Position numbers and translations under genes: made by a program
The notes under the pieces: generated by a model
Database searches by the model: none
What the model saw: only the letters and a program-made list of their open reading frames with translations
What the model was told of the DNA's origin: nothing
Assembly (NCBI GenBank): GCA_949316495.1
Contig: OX439004.1
Span: 10,186,536 to 10,250,535, forward strand
Direction: 5' to 3'
DNA: 64,000 bases
Source: Amphiduros pacificus
Taxonomy: Eukaryota; Annelida; Polychaeta; Phyllodocida; Hesionidae
In this document: positions 1-13,400 of the stretch, in pieces
Layout: every line of letters starts with the position of its first letter
Numbering within the stretch: position 1 is the stretch's first letter

Positions 1-392
1 TCGCTTGTGAATGTCTGTCAATCATTTGAGTCGATGGGACTCGGAAACAGACAAGAGGAAACTGACAAATCTAATTAAGGACCTTATTTGTGTTTCAAAT
101 TAGGAATACAATTAATGCACGTGCGGTGACAATTGATAAATGTGGTGAAAAGTCACTACAGGCAGAAAAGAATATCACAGAAGCGAGGTCATGGGACGTT
201 CATTCTTGTATCAGGCATCGTACTCTCGTTAATTGAGGACAGTAATTTACTTGTAGAGGAATTGTCATTCCGTGGATATCACTGTAAATATAACTGTTGA
301 CATTATCATTGTGTTGGGGAGCCCAGCTGGCCGGGGCTGGCGATACAGCTGGGGTGAAATTAACAACTGAATCAACACCTGTAGCTGGAAAT
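1..392 (+). other. 5' flank of the Fer3-like bHLH gene
   Basis: No separate gene is seen here. The stretch precedes the first ATG of the bHLH gene. The reading frame stays open upstream of that ATG to about 297 but lacks an ATG there. A possible splice acceptor (CACCTGTAG) ends at about 384, so a 5' untranslated exon may lie upstream of the window. A CACGTG E-box core is visible near 119-124. Confidence 0.4.
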
Positions 393-1124
393 ATGGAGAT
401 AGAAACCTACACCACGCTTGGCCTCAACTACGATGGGTGTGCGTCAATATCGGTAAATACTAATACAGATGTATTTGGGCAAATAAGTCATGCCGTCCAC
501 GGCGTCCAGGTGCCCGGCGGGCTGACAGACACTCTCCATATGGGATCACTGGAGGATTCCACGATGGTGAACTACGCCTCGCAGGACACGTCAATTGCTG
601 GATATAGCGAAGAAAATCAGCCTCCAAGTCACTCTGTGATGAGTATGATACACGAGGATCAGCGAATGTCAAGTGTTGTTAGTAAGCACGGGCCGCCCCC
701 GTCGCACCCGCCGCCTCACGCCGTGGGCCGAGCAAGCCCCGACGAGGACCCGAAGTCGTTCAACTACGATAATGTGATGGTGTGGCTGAACCAGCAATCC
801 TGCGGTGGCACGGTGAAGCGCAAGCGGCGGATCACAAGACCGCAGCGGGTAGCCGCAAATATGAGAGAAAGGAGGAGAATGGTACACTTAAACACCGCCT
901 TCGAGAGCCTAAAGGAAACCATTCCGATATTTCCACACGAGAAAAAATTATCCAGAATTCAGACTCTGAAATTGGCTATAGACTACATCGGCTTCATGAC
1001 AGATCTATTACACGGGACTCAGAACACGAGTTTTATAAGTAGTTTATCATCACCCAACAGTGGACCGGACTCGGGGTCTCATTCCCCGCCCGAGATGGAC
1101 ACAATGGATTGCTGGCAAAGCTGA
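393..1124 (+). CDS. Fer3: bHLH transcription factor, Fer3/FERD3L-like
   Basis: Predicted nuclear DNA-binding transcription factor of 243 residues from the first in-frame ATG (MEIETYTT). The bHLH domain lies at about residues 147-205 in the C-terminal third. The basic helix contains AANMRERRRM, and helix 2 reads LSRIQTLKLAIDYIGFMTDL, which matches the LSRI-TL-LAI-YI-FMT-LL pattern of Fer3/FERD3L (NATO3) rather than PTF1A/Fer1 (LSKVDTL). A short Pro/His-rich stretch precedes the domain. Family knowledge: these proteins dimerise with E-proteins on E-boxes and act in neural and floor-plate development. The divergent loop (IPIFPHEKK against the usual VPTFAYEKR) means a lineage-specific paralogue is possible. 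The coding region is a single exon in the window, and the codons before the ATG are read as 5' UTR. Confidence 0.85.
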   Translation: MEIETYTTLGLNYDGCASISVNTNTDVFGQISHAVHGVQVPGGLTDTLHMGSLEDSTMVNYASQDTSIAGYSEENQPPSHSVMSMIHEDQRMSSVVSKHGPPPSHPPPHAVGRASPDEDPKSFNYDNVMVWLNQQSCGGTVKRKRRITRPQRVAANMRERRRMVHLNTAFESLKETIPIFPHEKKLSRIQTLKLAIDYIGFMTDLLHGTQNTSFISSLSSPNSGPDSGSHSPPEMDTMDCWQS

Positions 1125-4100
1125 AAATATGCCACATTATACAGAACAAACAGTTTCCATATTGGAATATTATGTAGAGTCAATCCTATTGAATCTTTGC
1201 ATTGAATGTGTAAATATCAGAGGTGAGAGAATTTTAAAACAAAAATTGTTTTATATGCTGATATACAGTGACATAACAGATTTGAGAGACAATTTAGCCT
1301 AATGTGATTCCCACCTAATTAATATGTGTATACTTTAAAGTGAAATTGTACATAATATCTTTATATAAAATTGTATTTATTTTCTGAATATGATACATAC
1401 ATATTATTTATTTACATGTAACAATAAGATTTGTGTCTCATATGTAAAGACTTTCTTTTAAATATAGATTCAGTTTATATTAGACTAAAATTATTCTAAC
1501 ATTTAAAATACCAAAAGCCAAGCTTATCATCGCTTCAATATGGTATAAGTATTGACCTAAGAAAGTAATGCCGCTTGAAATGTTCTCTTAGTGTTATATA
1601 GTAAACCAATGAAAATCTATATATTTTTGTAATTAACTTTCGCTTTATCTTTAACATTCACAAAAACATACAATATATTGGTCACACACAATGTATTCCA
1701 CACACAGAAGTTATGGGGAATACCGATCCCTCCCGATGCATCATCGTGTGTGTGTATTTGACAGTCTGCAGGTGCAAAAGCGAATGGTTTTCATCCTATT
1801 GACAGAGCCTGAATAACTGCCGAGTGGCGCCCACATCTTGTTCAATACAAATATTCATGCTTGCTACAATTTCATAACATTTGTACAAATATACGCCATT
1901 ATGCATTTTTTGTTGTCTAATAAACAGGTGCTTTACGCTATAGATGCAATTTTTCTTGTTTTATTTATTATCAAAGATTGTTTTCATATTCTAATGTGCT
2001 TAAGAATGAAAAAGACCTGGTTTAGATGTTAATTAAAGTTCATATACATGATACTCTATTCCCTCTGGAGAAAATACAAAATATAGAAAGTAAACTCTTT
2101 AGTGCGGAACCAGCGTGGGCGATTAAAAAGTTGAATACTGGAGAGCGGCGAAAGCTTTCCCGGCTATTGTGTTACAGTCAAAAATTATTTGTGATACCAC
2201 CAACCAAGCAGAGAGAGCACTGAAACAAACAAAAACATGGCCCAAAGTTGGTAAAATATTGCATCAAAATCTCTTTTAAAAGGCCTAACTCACAATATTT
2301 CTGTTATTTTACATTCCGACCATGTAAATCCATACAGTTATGATGCCAGATTAAGTGGTCATGAAATTAGCTCTTTGGACGTGCAAAAATATGCATTATG
2401 CATCAATATTAATTTTATGCCTGATTGCCATTTGAGAAAAAAATGAATAACACTACTCTCTGCTGCTTAGATAAATTCATTTATTTAACTGTTCTCTACC
2501 TAAATTTGATGGGGAAAACAGATTTTGCTGCAATTCAATGATGCAGTAAAACATAGCACAACATAGCAACCTTAAAATGATAGACATATAGGTATTGCTA
2601 ACTTTTCTCTCCTTTTATATAAAAAAACTGAAATTGTCAACTTTGAGGATTTAATTATACAACCATTTATATCATAACAACTGATTGTCTCAGATTAGTA
2701 TTCATAAAAGTGAGAGATTTCTTTCTCTCCTGGGTGAACTGGTTCCTGTTTACGTTCCATCCATATGCATCAGCCCATTTCTCTGAACATGCGCACACGA
2801 TTAGCTTCCCATTGACTAAATCAATAAATAGTTGATCCTTTCGCTCGATTAAACAGGATGTTTACCCTCGATACCTGTGTCGCTGTGTATCTTTATCCCT
2901 GTTTTTAAGCATGAATCTGATCTTTATAGAAATAATGCTATGAATACAAGAAATAATGGTGGCGCCCTCTATTGGCTTTACCTTTAAAAAATATAGGTTA
3001 AATGAGACACCTAGTGTCAGACAGATGTTTTAAAGGTAGAAAATAAAACCTTGATATGAAGTTATATTCCATCCAAATTGATATTAATATTTACACCCTC
3101 ACACATACGAAGCAAATGGTAATTTCAATATTTTTTCACTGAAGTTGAACATGAATATTATGCCAAATATACACTAAAATATGCAGTTATTGTATTTATA
3201 CAATTTATAATCAGTGAAACGGGAAATTGATTTATTTTTTACGTGAAAATGCATGGGCTGCCATTTCATACAGGAAAAAAATAAAATAATATGACTTCAA
3301 AACAATCCAGGAATCAAATACTAATTTTCTGTCCTTAATCTCTCAAGAATCATTAGGATCCATGGCAAAGATCAGGGAGACATAATATTGAATTCCCATG
3401 TTTGAGAGAAACCTCATCAATTATTGAAAGATTTGGCAAAATATATGATATTAAATCAAGATATGGGAAAATGATAATAGATGAGTGTCTGCCGTGTTCA
3501 GAGTGCCCTCTGGTGTTAAATGGTAATTTATCATTGGCAACAATTGGCAACATCAGGCATCAGGCTTCCGACTCAAATCCTATATGACACAAGTACAAAA
3601 TACCCCTGAAATGGTGTAAATTCATATTTATGTTTATGTTAATGTCATTGATATCTACGAAAAAACCCATGTATATACATATCTATGAGGAAACCCATCT
3701 ATATGAGTGATGATTGTTTTGCTGTGTAATTAAATCATATTTTCATATTTACCTGACAACTTGGTTCTATTTCTTTCACATCAACTAAGAGTGACTGTAG
3801 GTATTGCATTTTATCAATAGGCAATTCTGAACCAATCTGGGTGATTCTGTCATATAATGAGTTCTTTACTTCTCACAAAAGGCATAAAAATCGCTACAAA
3901 ATTTAACAAATGTTATTACAGTTGAGTGTATTCCAGTGTGTTAAATGTGATGGTATAAAATCTATAGTATATGTTTAACGTTTTTAAGGTTATATTGGTG
4001 TCCCCAAAGTCTGGATTAGTCCTCGTTGAGCAATCTTAAACTGGGGCACCTTCCTGTGTTAAAATAACACAAAAATCTCCTCGTCTCATAAAGATCTTTA

Positions 4101-5727
4101 TGAGTCGAGGGGAACATTAGCGTTAAGGGGAACAGGAAAACTTCATACAGAGGGTCACAGCTGCATGAAATGTGTTGTTGACGGTTGCCAGCAAGCAAGA
4201 TTTCACTATTTCATTAATAAATAACCAAAGCACCATTATGACGTCATTGTTCCTTCAACTACATGCACCATTATAACCCACCAAATCCAACTTAATAGAT
4301 AACATATTTCTGTTGAAAAAGGATCAGTGGATTTATATACATATGGAAACATCATTTAGCAATATTTCATGACTAGTCCAATAGCTAGTAGCTGCTGCAT
4401 TCGACCTCATCACTGGGCAGTGATACAAAAAAAGAAGTAAACAAGATATTATTTTTCTCAAAATTTCCCACGCTTTTTATGACAAAATTGAAAAGTTTTG
4501 CAAGTTTAATTACCAAAATTTAAGAACAGGTTTACTCCAAATATTATTCTATTTAGTTTAAATTGAAGGAATTATATATGGTCTATATTATGAGTTACCT
4601 AACCTTCTTCAAATTCAAGTCAAAAATTACCAAATGGTGTCAAAGGTTTATATTTATTTGAGTTCTCCGGATTGCTAGTGTAGTTATTCCCAAAAATGTT
4701 TTTAAAGTAAGCTCTATCTCTTCCTTAATCATTACCAAAAAAACCTTTTTCTGATTTTTACTTCAACTTTAAAATGATTAAAAATAATATGATTTTAAAA
4801 ACAAATTAAAAATGAAATCAAAAGAAAAATCCACCCCGACACATTTGATACATTAAAGTCTGAAATACATTTTGTAGTTGTTTTCATACAAAGCAATTAT
4901 CTTGCACCATGTCATTTTTTGTGATTCAAATGGCTTTTTTGGCGGGGGAAAAAGAACTTTAGAAGACACTGTTCCTCCTAACATTAATATATTTAGATTT
5001 GGCCAATTTCGACCAAACACATTATAATGAATGTGTGATCGTGATGACATTCAACCTTGACCCAAAACTGACTTTTTACACTCAATAGAGTTGTTTTATA
5101 CTAGACATAATACTATCACGTTTGAAATTGCATAAAAAAATAAAGGAAATATTACTATCTGAACTTTTGAACTGTAAATTCACACGCTACACAATTACAA
5201 ATTAGTCACATTTTAGCAAGACACACAATTCAGCGATAACTAGAGAATAAACAGACCTGCAGGGATGAGATATAAATATTATTGAGTAATATATGGCCAT
5301 CTATATCTTACCCTGTCCCCATATTACTTCATCATAGCCTCCAATTGTAAGAACTTAAATAAATATAGGTAAAACCTTATTCCCATTACTTGAAGTGGCA
5401 CACCATTGCAACTCCAAACCCCAGAGGAGGTCATCAATGCACGTGTGAGAGGTATGAAGTTTCTTGATTAAGAAGTTATAACTTTCTTAACTAGGAAGCA
5501 CATAGATGAAGGCGTTCAGAACCATGGTCTGGGTCGATACTATTTATTGATCATAGAAAGCATTGTGTCCAATTGTCATATTATTCGCATGTAACTTACT
5601 CTTAAAAATGACACGTCAATCTTCGTTCCATTCGTATTTGAGTTTTGTTTGACATTACCATTACTTTTGACTTCAATGGGCTCACCAATCACTCTAAGAA
5701 CCATATTTATATTTATATATTTAATTT
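1125..5727. other. Intergenic, no gene recognised
   Basis: AT-rich spacer. Short open frames on both strands (60-85 codons) lack conserved motifs and splice context. No tRNA or known repeat was identified. The proximal part probably includes the 3' UTR of the bHLH gene. Confidence 0.4.
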
Positions 5728-6689
5728 GTACCATGTAGGAGCCATAAGGGTTTGGTGTGTACCCTGAGAGTGCTATAAGAATTTGGTGTGTACCCTGTAG
5801 GAACCATAAGGGTTTGGTGTGTACCCTGTAGGAACCATGAGGGTTTGGTGTGTACCCTGTAGGAACCATGAGGGTTTGGTGTGTACCCTGTAGGAACCAT
5901 GAGGGTTTTGTATGTACCCTGTAGGAGCCATAAGAGTTTTGTATGTACCCTTGAGGAACCATAAGAGTTTGGAATGTACACTGGAGGAACCATAAGCGTT
6001 TAATGTGTAGCCTGGAGGAGCCTTAAGAGTTTGGTGTGTACCCTGAGGCAGCCATAAGAGTTTGGTGTGTACCCTGAGGCAGCCATAAGAGTTTGGTGTG
6101 TACCCTGAGGCAGCCATAAGAGTTTGGTGTGTACCCTGAGGCAGCAATAAGAGTTTGGTGTGTACCCTGTAGGAGCCATAAGAGTTTGGTGTGTACCCTG
6201 AGGCAGCCATAAGCGTTTGGTGTGTACCCTGAGGCAGCCATAAGAGTTTGGTGTGTACCCTGTAGGAGCCATAAGAGTTTGGTGTGTACCCCGAGGCAGC
6301 CATAAGGGTTTGGTGTGTACACTGTAGGCAGCCATAAGAGTTTGGTGTGTACCCTGAGGCAGCCATAAGAGTATGGTGTGTACCCTGTAGGAGCCATAAG
6401 AGTTTGGTGTGTACCCTGTAGGAGCCATAAGAGTTTGGTGTGTACCCTGTAGGGGCCATAAGAGTATGGTGTGTACCCTGAGGCAGCCATAAGAGTTTGG
6501 TGTGTACCCTGTAGGGGCCATAAGGGTTTGGTGTGTACCCTGAGGCAGCCATAAGGGTTTGGTGTGTACACTGTAGGAGCCATAAGAGTATGGTGTGTAC
6601 CCTGAGGCAGCCATAAGAGTTTGGTGTGTACCCTGTAGGGGCCATAAGAGTTTGATATGTACTCAGGATGAGTCATAAGAGTTTGGTTA
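5728..6689. repeat. 31-bp minisatellite, about 30 copies
   Basis: Tandem array with an exact 31-bp period: the TAAGAG marker recurs at 6055, 6086 and 6117. Each unit contains GTTTGGTGTGTACCCTG followed by either AGGCAGCCATAAGA or TAGGAGCCATAAGA. The two variants are interspersed, and the left quarter uses mainly a third form with AGGAACCAT. Because 31 is not a multiple of three and the unit lacks stops on the minus strand, all three minus frames stay open across the array. These frames are an arithmetic by-product and not evidence of a protein. Confidence 0.95.
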
Positions 6690-6743
6690 ATTATGGCAGG
6701 CCAAATGTTGCTTAAATTTCATTGATATTGCCTTGAAAAGTAA

Positions 6744-6744
<1 letters not shown>

Positions 6745-6793
<49 letters not shown>
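6745..6793. repeat. (TA)n microsatellite
   Basis: Roughly 24 uninterrupted TA dinucleotides, 55 bp downstream of the 31-bp minisatellite. Confidence 0.95.
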
Positions 6794-6795
<2 letters not shown>

Positions 6796-9597
6796 ATGAA
6801 CGAAAGTACACAAATTATGTCCTCAAAATAGCATGCTCTAAGTCTGGCATTTGATTTAATGCGATTTGATTTGTTAAGTTGGCTGTGCCACTTGTGTCTC
6901 ATGGGCATCCAAACCCTATATGTGCAGTGCCATGCAGGAATGGCCGGAATCATGATGTGCACAGGAGTGTGATTGTTGCATATACAGTGGACAATATTTC
7001 TGTTGAAAAGTCACCAATTAAAATACAACTGAATAATACGTCTCCCAAAACAGATAATTTCTTTTTTAACTGCTTGCCACGTCATAACACCTTCATTGCG
7101 AGAATGGTAATGATGAGTCATTATGGGGTTGGGCAAAACCTGTTGAAAAGGAGATTGATGACACATTGGATTCGCTCTTTAGACATGACTCCGGGGAGGT
7201 TCCATGGGTCATCTGCGAGATTGACACCATCATTCTGACCAGGCCCTTCTCTTATTAAGAGTGTCCCCTGAGAAGGATGACTGCGCCAGGACCCTGACAC
7301 TGCCAGGCATAGGTATCTGCTGGCAGTGTGCATCGCATGAGCTTTTCATACAGGCAATAAACAATCCTACTACATTGTACAGGACCCTGCAATGTACCAG
7401 CATGACTGAAGAAACCTTGTGACAAGAGGCTTTAGTGGTCTGTGCCATGGCGGTCACAGGACATCCCAAACTAATGTATGTTTCTTTGAGATTGATTTTA
7501 ATATGAAATATTTGACTTGACTCAAGTTGATGTTTTATTTCTGACAGGTTTTCTTGAAATGAATATAAATACCAAAATAATAGCAATTACGCTTGGTTTT
7601 TCTCATAACTAATTGTCTCATAGCGTTAGAACTTTGGCTGCAATATTAATATTGTACAAAATTGTTTGGGGCGCTTAGATTAAGTTAATTAGCTATAAGA
7701 TATTTTCCTTTGATTTTTATGTAAATCAGCTTGATTTAACTCAAACTCATTCGGAAATATTTCTGCTTACAGTAATTAATGTCCTTTGTTTTTTGTTTGT
7801 TTATTTATTTATTTTTTTTGTATCCTTATGCTTTTTCCGATATCTTCATTTTCAAAGTCAGATCCACAATAATTCACAATAAGTCCCTCAGAACGTACTA
7901 GCCTTTTGACAGTATAAGAAGAAAAAATAAAACGAAGAATGAATACCGTCGGTAAGAATTTACATAAAAAAGTTTACGTTTTTGTACCCGCTGAATTTAC
8001 ATCAGTTATTTTTCTGATCAGCCAGTAAGATCTAAGACTTAAAAAGTACTGGTCTGTTTACTTGCCCGGTGGCTAAAAAAAGGGCTACGATCCCCCTGCC
8101 CAATAGATATCGAGTCCTGTCATATAACAATGCTTTAAATTAGTTGCACTCAGTCTGTGCATAAGTTTCAATATTACAGATAATCAATTCAGGATATATA
8201 TATCTATCATAATATAAAAAGAAAACAACAAAAAATAAATTTAAAAAACAGCACAAATTTGGCCTGCCTGAGTGTTGTGGGTGTCTGCGCTTTTTAAAAC
8301 CTAATTTGCAATGTTTTAGAGATCAGGTTACTGTAATAGCATACCATTGACACTGACGACAACTACCCTCTTAATTCCGCCTAGTTACCCTTCACCCTGT
8401 CTTGCATACCCCTTCACCCCGTTCTTTAACCACTCGATGGCGTCGCTGGCCAGCCCCGGCATTGAGGTCCATAGAGGGACACATATGGAGGACCCTTGAG
8501 GGACAAGCAGACAAGGCGCTCCACAATGAGAAGTGTAAAGTTGCCCACAATGGCTGCACATATGCATGACGCCAGATGGGTAGTTGATATCCCATATATC
8601 TTGCCACCTTTTTACAACCTTATGGACAGAGACCTTGTGTACATATAATGTAGCCGTAGGGCTGTGCCATTTTAAGATTTGGGTGAAATTGAAATGTGAG
8701 ATCCGTCTTTTTGTTGAAACACTGTTATAAACACGCTTGTGGAATCTATAGAGTTTTATTTATTGTTTTTTTTTCACAATTAAAAAAATGTCATTTTGAA
8801 ATACATATAAATTCAACTTTAGAAGAAAAAAATACAACAGCAACATTTTGCATATCATATAGAATGTAGGTAAAGTATATTTTGACATATTTCTTCTCAA
8901 ACTTTTATCACAAAGAGACATTTTAACACATGCTACATTTAATGAAATAAAATAAATCTTTAAAATAGTAAAGAGTAAAGAGTAAAGTTTCTTTCTGAAA
9001 AGAGTTACATATTGCATGGGTAAAGTTATGAGATAATAAAGTCTGATAATAGACAAAGTTAAACTGAAAAGAAAATCTTTAAAATGCAAAACAACTGTTT
9101 GTGTTGTATACCAGAGCCGAGTTTATGGTTTAACCTCTGACTGAATTACCCCCCTTGAATTCGAATGGGTGAGGCCCAATTGTATTCAATTAAAAAGCGT
9201 CTCTCTGTAAGTGAGAGGGGCGAGAGAGGGCGCTGGTGGTTGTATCTCGGAGGAAGAATGTGGTCTCATTGGCTGATATGCACACACACGTCTGACAGGC
9301 CACAAGCCATCAGCTAATACACAGCCATTCCTCAACTCAGATGCTTCTTTAATTTGGGTGATATTCACACACATTTATCAAACGGCTATGTCAGGAATGC
9401 AACACTATTGGAAATAAGGATTAAGAAAGGAAAGTACCAAAATACTTGTGTAGTAGTAAATAGCCATGTTTCTTGAAGGATAACAACATTCACAGATCCT
9501 CTATATTGCGATTGGATAGAGTTATTTTAATATGTAGGATTTGAGTTGGAGTTGTTGGTAGTTTTTGATACCTGCTACCTGTGATAACTGCGCTGTG
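6794..9597. other. Intergenic, upstream of the adipolin-like gene
   Basis: No convincing coding region. A short hairpin with arms CACTGCCAG and CTGGCAGTG is visible near 7297-7330. Open frames of 60-119 codons show no family features. The right end must include the promoter and 5' UTR of the secreted C1q-family gene, but no clear TATA box was identified. Confidence 0.35.
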
Positions 9598-10305
9598 ATG
9601 ATGAGATTGACTTGGAGAACGTTACCGCTTAGCTGTGTGGTAGTCTTGCTTCTGGTGGAATTCCAGAGTGCTTCCAGAGCCTCCAGGCCTTCCAGAGCAA
9701 GGAATGCCTACACCACTCATAATGAACTGGAACCCTCAACTGATGAGCTCAATGCCAGTACTCTGGACTCCAAGGTAGTGCCAAATCCATTTCATATGTC
9801 TTGTAATATTTGCGTCATTAAAGTATAAAATTACACCTAAACGTTCATACTCAATTAATGTTAGAGTTTCAATAATTGTACAATCAACTTCATTTTCCAT
9901 TTTTTCATGCAACTTGGTAACAATCATTTCATTGTCTTTCTTTGAATGTAATTTAAAGGAGTTGTGTATAAAACATGTTAGTCACAATATTTTAAGACAG
10001 ATAAAGGTTTCATCACTGCATATTATTATAAGATATTTGATAGAAAGGTTACCCATATCTACCCTATATGTATCATATTATTTGTTATTTATTATTCTAA
10101 ATCCATAAAAAAGCCATCGTGAACAACGCTACAATTATTCAATTCACTTTTATCAATTGCGTAATTGTATTATGTCATGTACCAGGGTGGAAGAACGGGC
10201 AATTTATTCTCCAATAAATATCATAACCAAAAGTAATTGAATTTAGAGTTGAGCAGGTTTTCTTGGGTATTCTTTAGTAATATTAGTTATAAAGTAGAAC
10301 TAACT

Positions 10306-10337
<32 letters not shown>

Positions 10338-10374
10338 CTTATTTTTGTTGTTGTTGGTTTTTTTTTTTTTTTTT

Positions 10375-10405
<31 letters not shown>

Positions 10406-13400
10406 GGTAATGCAACAAAACTTTGATGTGGCGAAGTTGGATGCAGAAAATGGCCCAGCCCCCCTCCACCCTCCATCCCCGTCCCACATCACCTACCCCC
10501 AACCCCAAGCTCAAGCTCAAGCTCAAGCCCCCAACTCCCCAGCCCCCAACACCTCAGCCCTCAGTGTACATTTCCTCTTTTCAACATGTCTCTTATATCC
10601 CTCATCACCTCTGAATGGCTTCCAAGTTTCTGCCGTCACTTCCAAAATATTTAGCTTTACACACGTGATTAGCAACGTTCCATAACATCCGGGTGTCAAC
10701 AGTGGAAGAAAATGTCTCTGCTTGGCTCCACTTTGTCTGGCGCTCCCCATCTTATAGACAGTGACAAGCTACACCTTGTGGTAGGGTGCAAGACTACATA
10801 TCTTTTGACAAAATCCATACAAATCTCTGAGTTAATATTCAATTAGCATAGTATCATCTAATTAACATAATTAGACATATTTTTCGCAACAATCATGAGA
10901 AAGTTGAAGAAGATTTTTTTTAAACCGTTAAGAAAAAAATATTTATTTCAGTTTGTTTTCTCATTCAGCAAATCCTTAACTATTTACATAAAATCAATAT
11001 GATAATCCTGCTTATCATGAACATTGCAAATTATTTGCTGACCAAGGGAGTTAGGTCAGAGGTCAACATTTCGATATTTTCTTTGACAATAAAGGTCGTC
11101 TCTTCTGCTGAGAGAACCAACTAGTTTTGAAATGTCATCTACATCTATACGTTTATTCAGCAAATCCAATTGGCACCCCGCTGTCATTTGTGTTATCTGG
11201 CAAAGTTTATCTAAGAAAGTCAGTATCGTGTTAATCTAAAGATGTACATGTAAATGCCATTGTTAGTTCTGTCAGGTATTCTCTGGGATGCCGTAACCAG
11301 GGATTTTTAACACATGTTCCTGTATGAGACAAGACAATGGCATAACACTCTCTTGGGCCCAATCATGAGGGATCTACATAACATTCGCAGTCCCAGCACA
11401 TAGTATAATTGCTTTCCAAGAACCGATGAGGTTCTCCCCAGGGAGACGGTCCCAGACATCACGGAGACAGGCCGTCTCCCTCCCAGGGAGCGGCGGCAAA
11501 CAAACACAACAACAAGAAATGACAGCAAAATAGAGGATTCATTAAAAAACGGACTCATGTCTCCCGTGCATAAGCTCATAACAAGAGATGTTGTGCTCAA
11601 CAATCTTTTATTTGTGTTTATAACTATATATATACTTTTTGTTTGTAAATATATGTATACTGAATGTCAAGGTTGTAGATGTGGTTAACCAAAATGAGAT
11701 CAATTTCATTTAAAGAAAAACACCTATTGGCAAAGTCGTTCTATCTGTCTGTCAATTAAGTTGTATAAAAAGTGGTCAATGAAGTTGAAATAATCAGTGA
11801 TAGCCAAAGGTACGCCGACAATAGCCGATTTCAAGCGAAGCGTGCCGAACTTTGCCGAAGTTGTCACCTTCTCAGTGGGAAGTCTCGCTCTTGGCGAGAT
11901 TGTAAGCAAAATGTACTAAACTGGCGCCATACAGACTCCCCTCCATTGAAATGTTACAATCATATACTCTCCAACTGAATTACTTGACAGATTTTCTCAT
12001 CAAAATGTCAAAGATTCCGACAATTAAAAGCAGTTACTTAAACGAGTTAATTGAATTCTCACTCAATACAAGTATCATGATTAATTCAAGTGGGTGTCAG
12101 TGTTATGGGAACGTGTGTCTCATGTCTTTTGACAAGAAATGTTTGTTAGTTTTTCATCCTGTAATAACCTTTGCAATCTGTAACATTAATTTAAGTATCT
12201 TTGAAAAGTGTTTGATGTCATTTTGGTTAAATATTTTCCAGTCAGAAAAAAAAACAAAAAAATTTGGATGATACCAAATGTTGAAATTAGCATTGATTGA
12301 AAAGAACTATTGAATACTATATTTTACAGATATGAGAAAGATCGTTAGGCAAGACGTGTATTGTCAAAGATTTTTAAACTCATGTTCTTTTCACTGAGCT
12401 ATATAAATATCCATGTTTAAAACATGTTAAAAACAATATCTATGGCGACTCGGAAACAAACATGCATGTCATCACACACAAATGTAGCCAAGAAAAAATC
12501 CCAAGCGCCTCCTTCAAGAACAAATGGCCTGGGCGCTGCTGTTATCCCTTGCAATATATGATTATAACAGAAAATATATTATTATAATACAGGCGGAAAA
12601 CTGTTGCGTCTAAACATTTGGGCACAACAAAAACAATTTCCCATCCAACCACTTTTTATTTTCTTTTTCTTTTTTTTGAGCACATTGACATCATGACTTT
12701 ACAGATTTTACCTATTCCCTAACTTACAAATCTACCACACCACTCAGTGATTTCTTGCATTGGCGGTCATATCTATGTGTACATTAAATGGGCACATATC
12801 TCTACAACACTGGACACTTTGAGAATATAAACACAGTCAAATCTCTGCTATTAAGTGAGGCAGTGTTTATGTGATTGTGTTTAGGTTTGTGTCACAACAA
12901 GCCTGAGACGCCCATTCTGCTTCCTGAAAACTAAAAGATTAAATTATTCTTAAAGTTTCCTCCCAAAATTTTCACACCTTTTTGTGGTGAAATGTGAAAA
13001 GAGTAAATCCTGTTAAAATCTTTAAGATTTATTCCTCAAAATAAACATTTCTCATTTCAAATTTCAACTATCCTTTAAAAGTATCATGTTGTCAGTTAAA
13101 AGTAAATATTGACTTAGATTTTTACTTACATAGCAAGTATTTCACTTAATTACCGTTTGATTCATAATAATCATTTACTTTTAATTCTGTATGGACAACA
13201 ATGTGTGTGGAATAGAAAATGATTTGATATGATTAAAAGAGTTTTGAAGGGTTTAATGGCAAAAAGGTAATCATAGACACCAGATAGGGTAATATAGTGA
13301 TCAAATGATTGGATATAAAGAATTCTTATTTGGTGACAACCCAAAAAGATATCTTGTAAAAGATATCTTCTAAACTTTAGAGTATTAATTTAAGCCGAAA

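Noticed and set aside
297-392. N-terminal extension of the bHLH protein (hydrophobic, signal-like)
   Set aside because: No ATG in this part. The frame is merely open, and a nuclear factor would not need it.
5576-6676. Four overlapping minus-strand open frames (128-290 codons) rich in Tyr/Thr/Pro/His
   Set aside because: They are readings of a 31-bp minisatellite in all three frames. The unit simply lacks stops on that strand.
7297-7330. Hairpin CACTGCCAG / CTGGCAGTG considered as a microRNA precursor
   Set aside because: The stem is only about 10 bp, too short for a precursor, and no known microRNA seed and context fit.
10283-10526. Poly-lysine and poly-proline frames
   Set aside because: Homopolymer T and G runs inside an intron.
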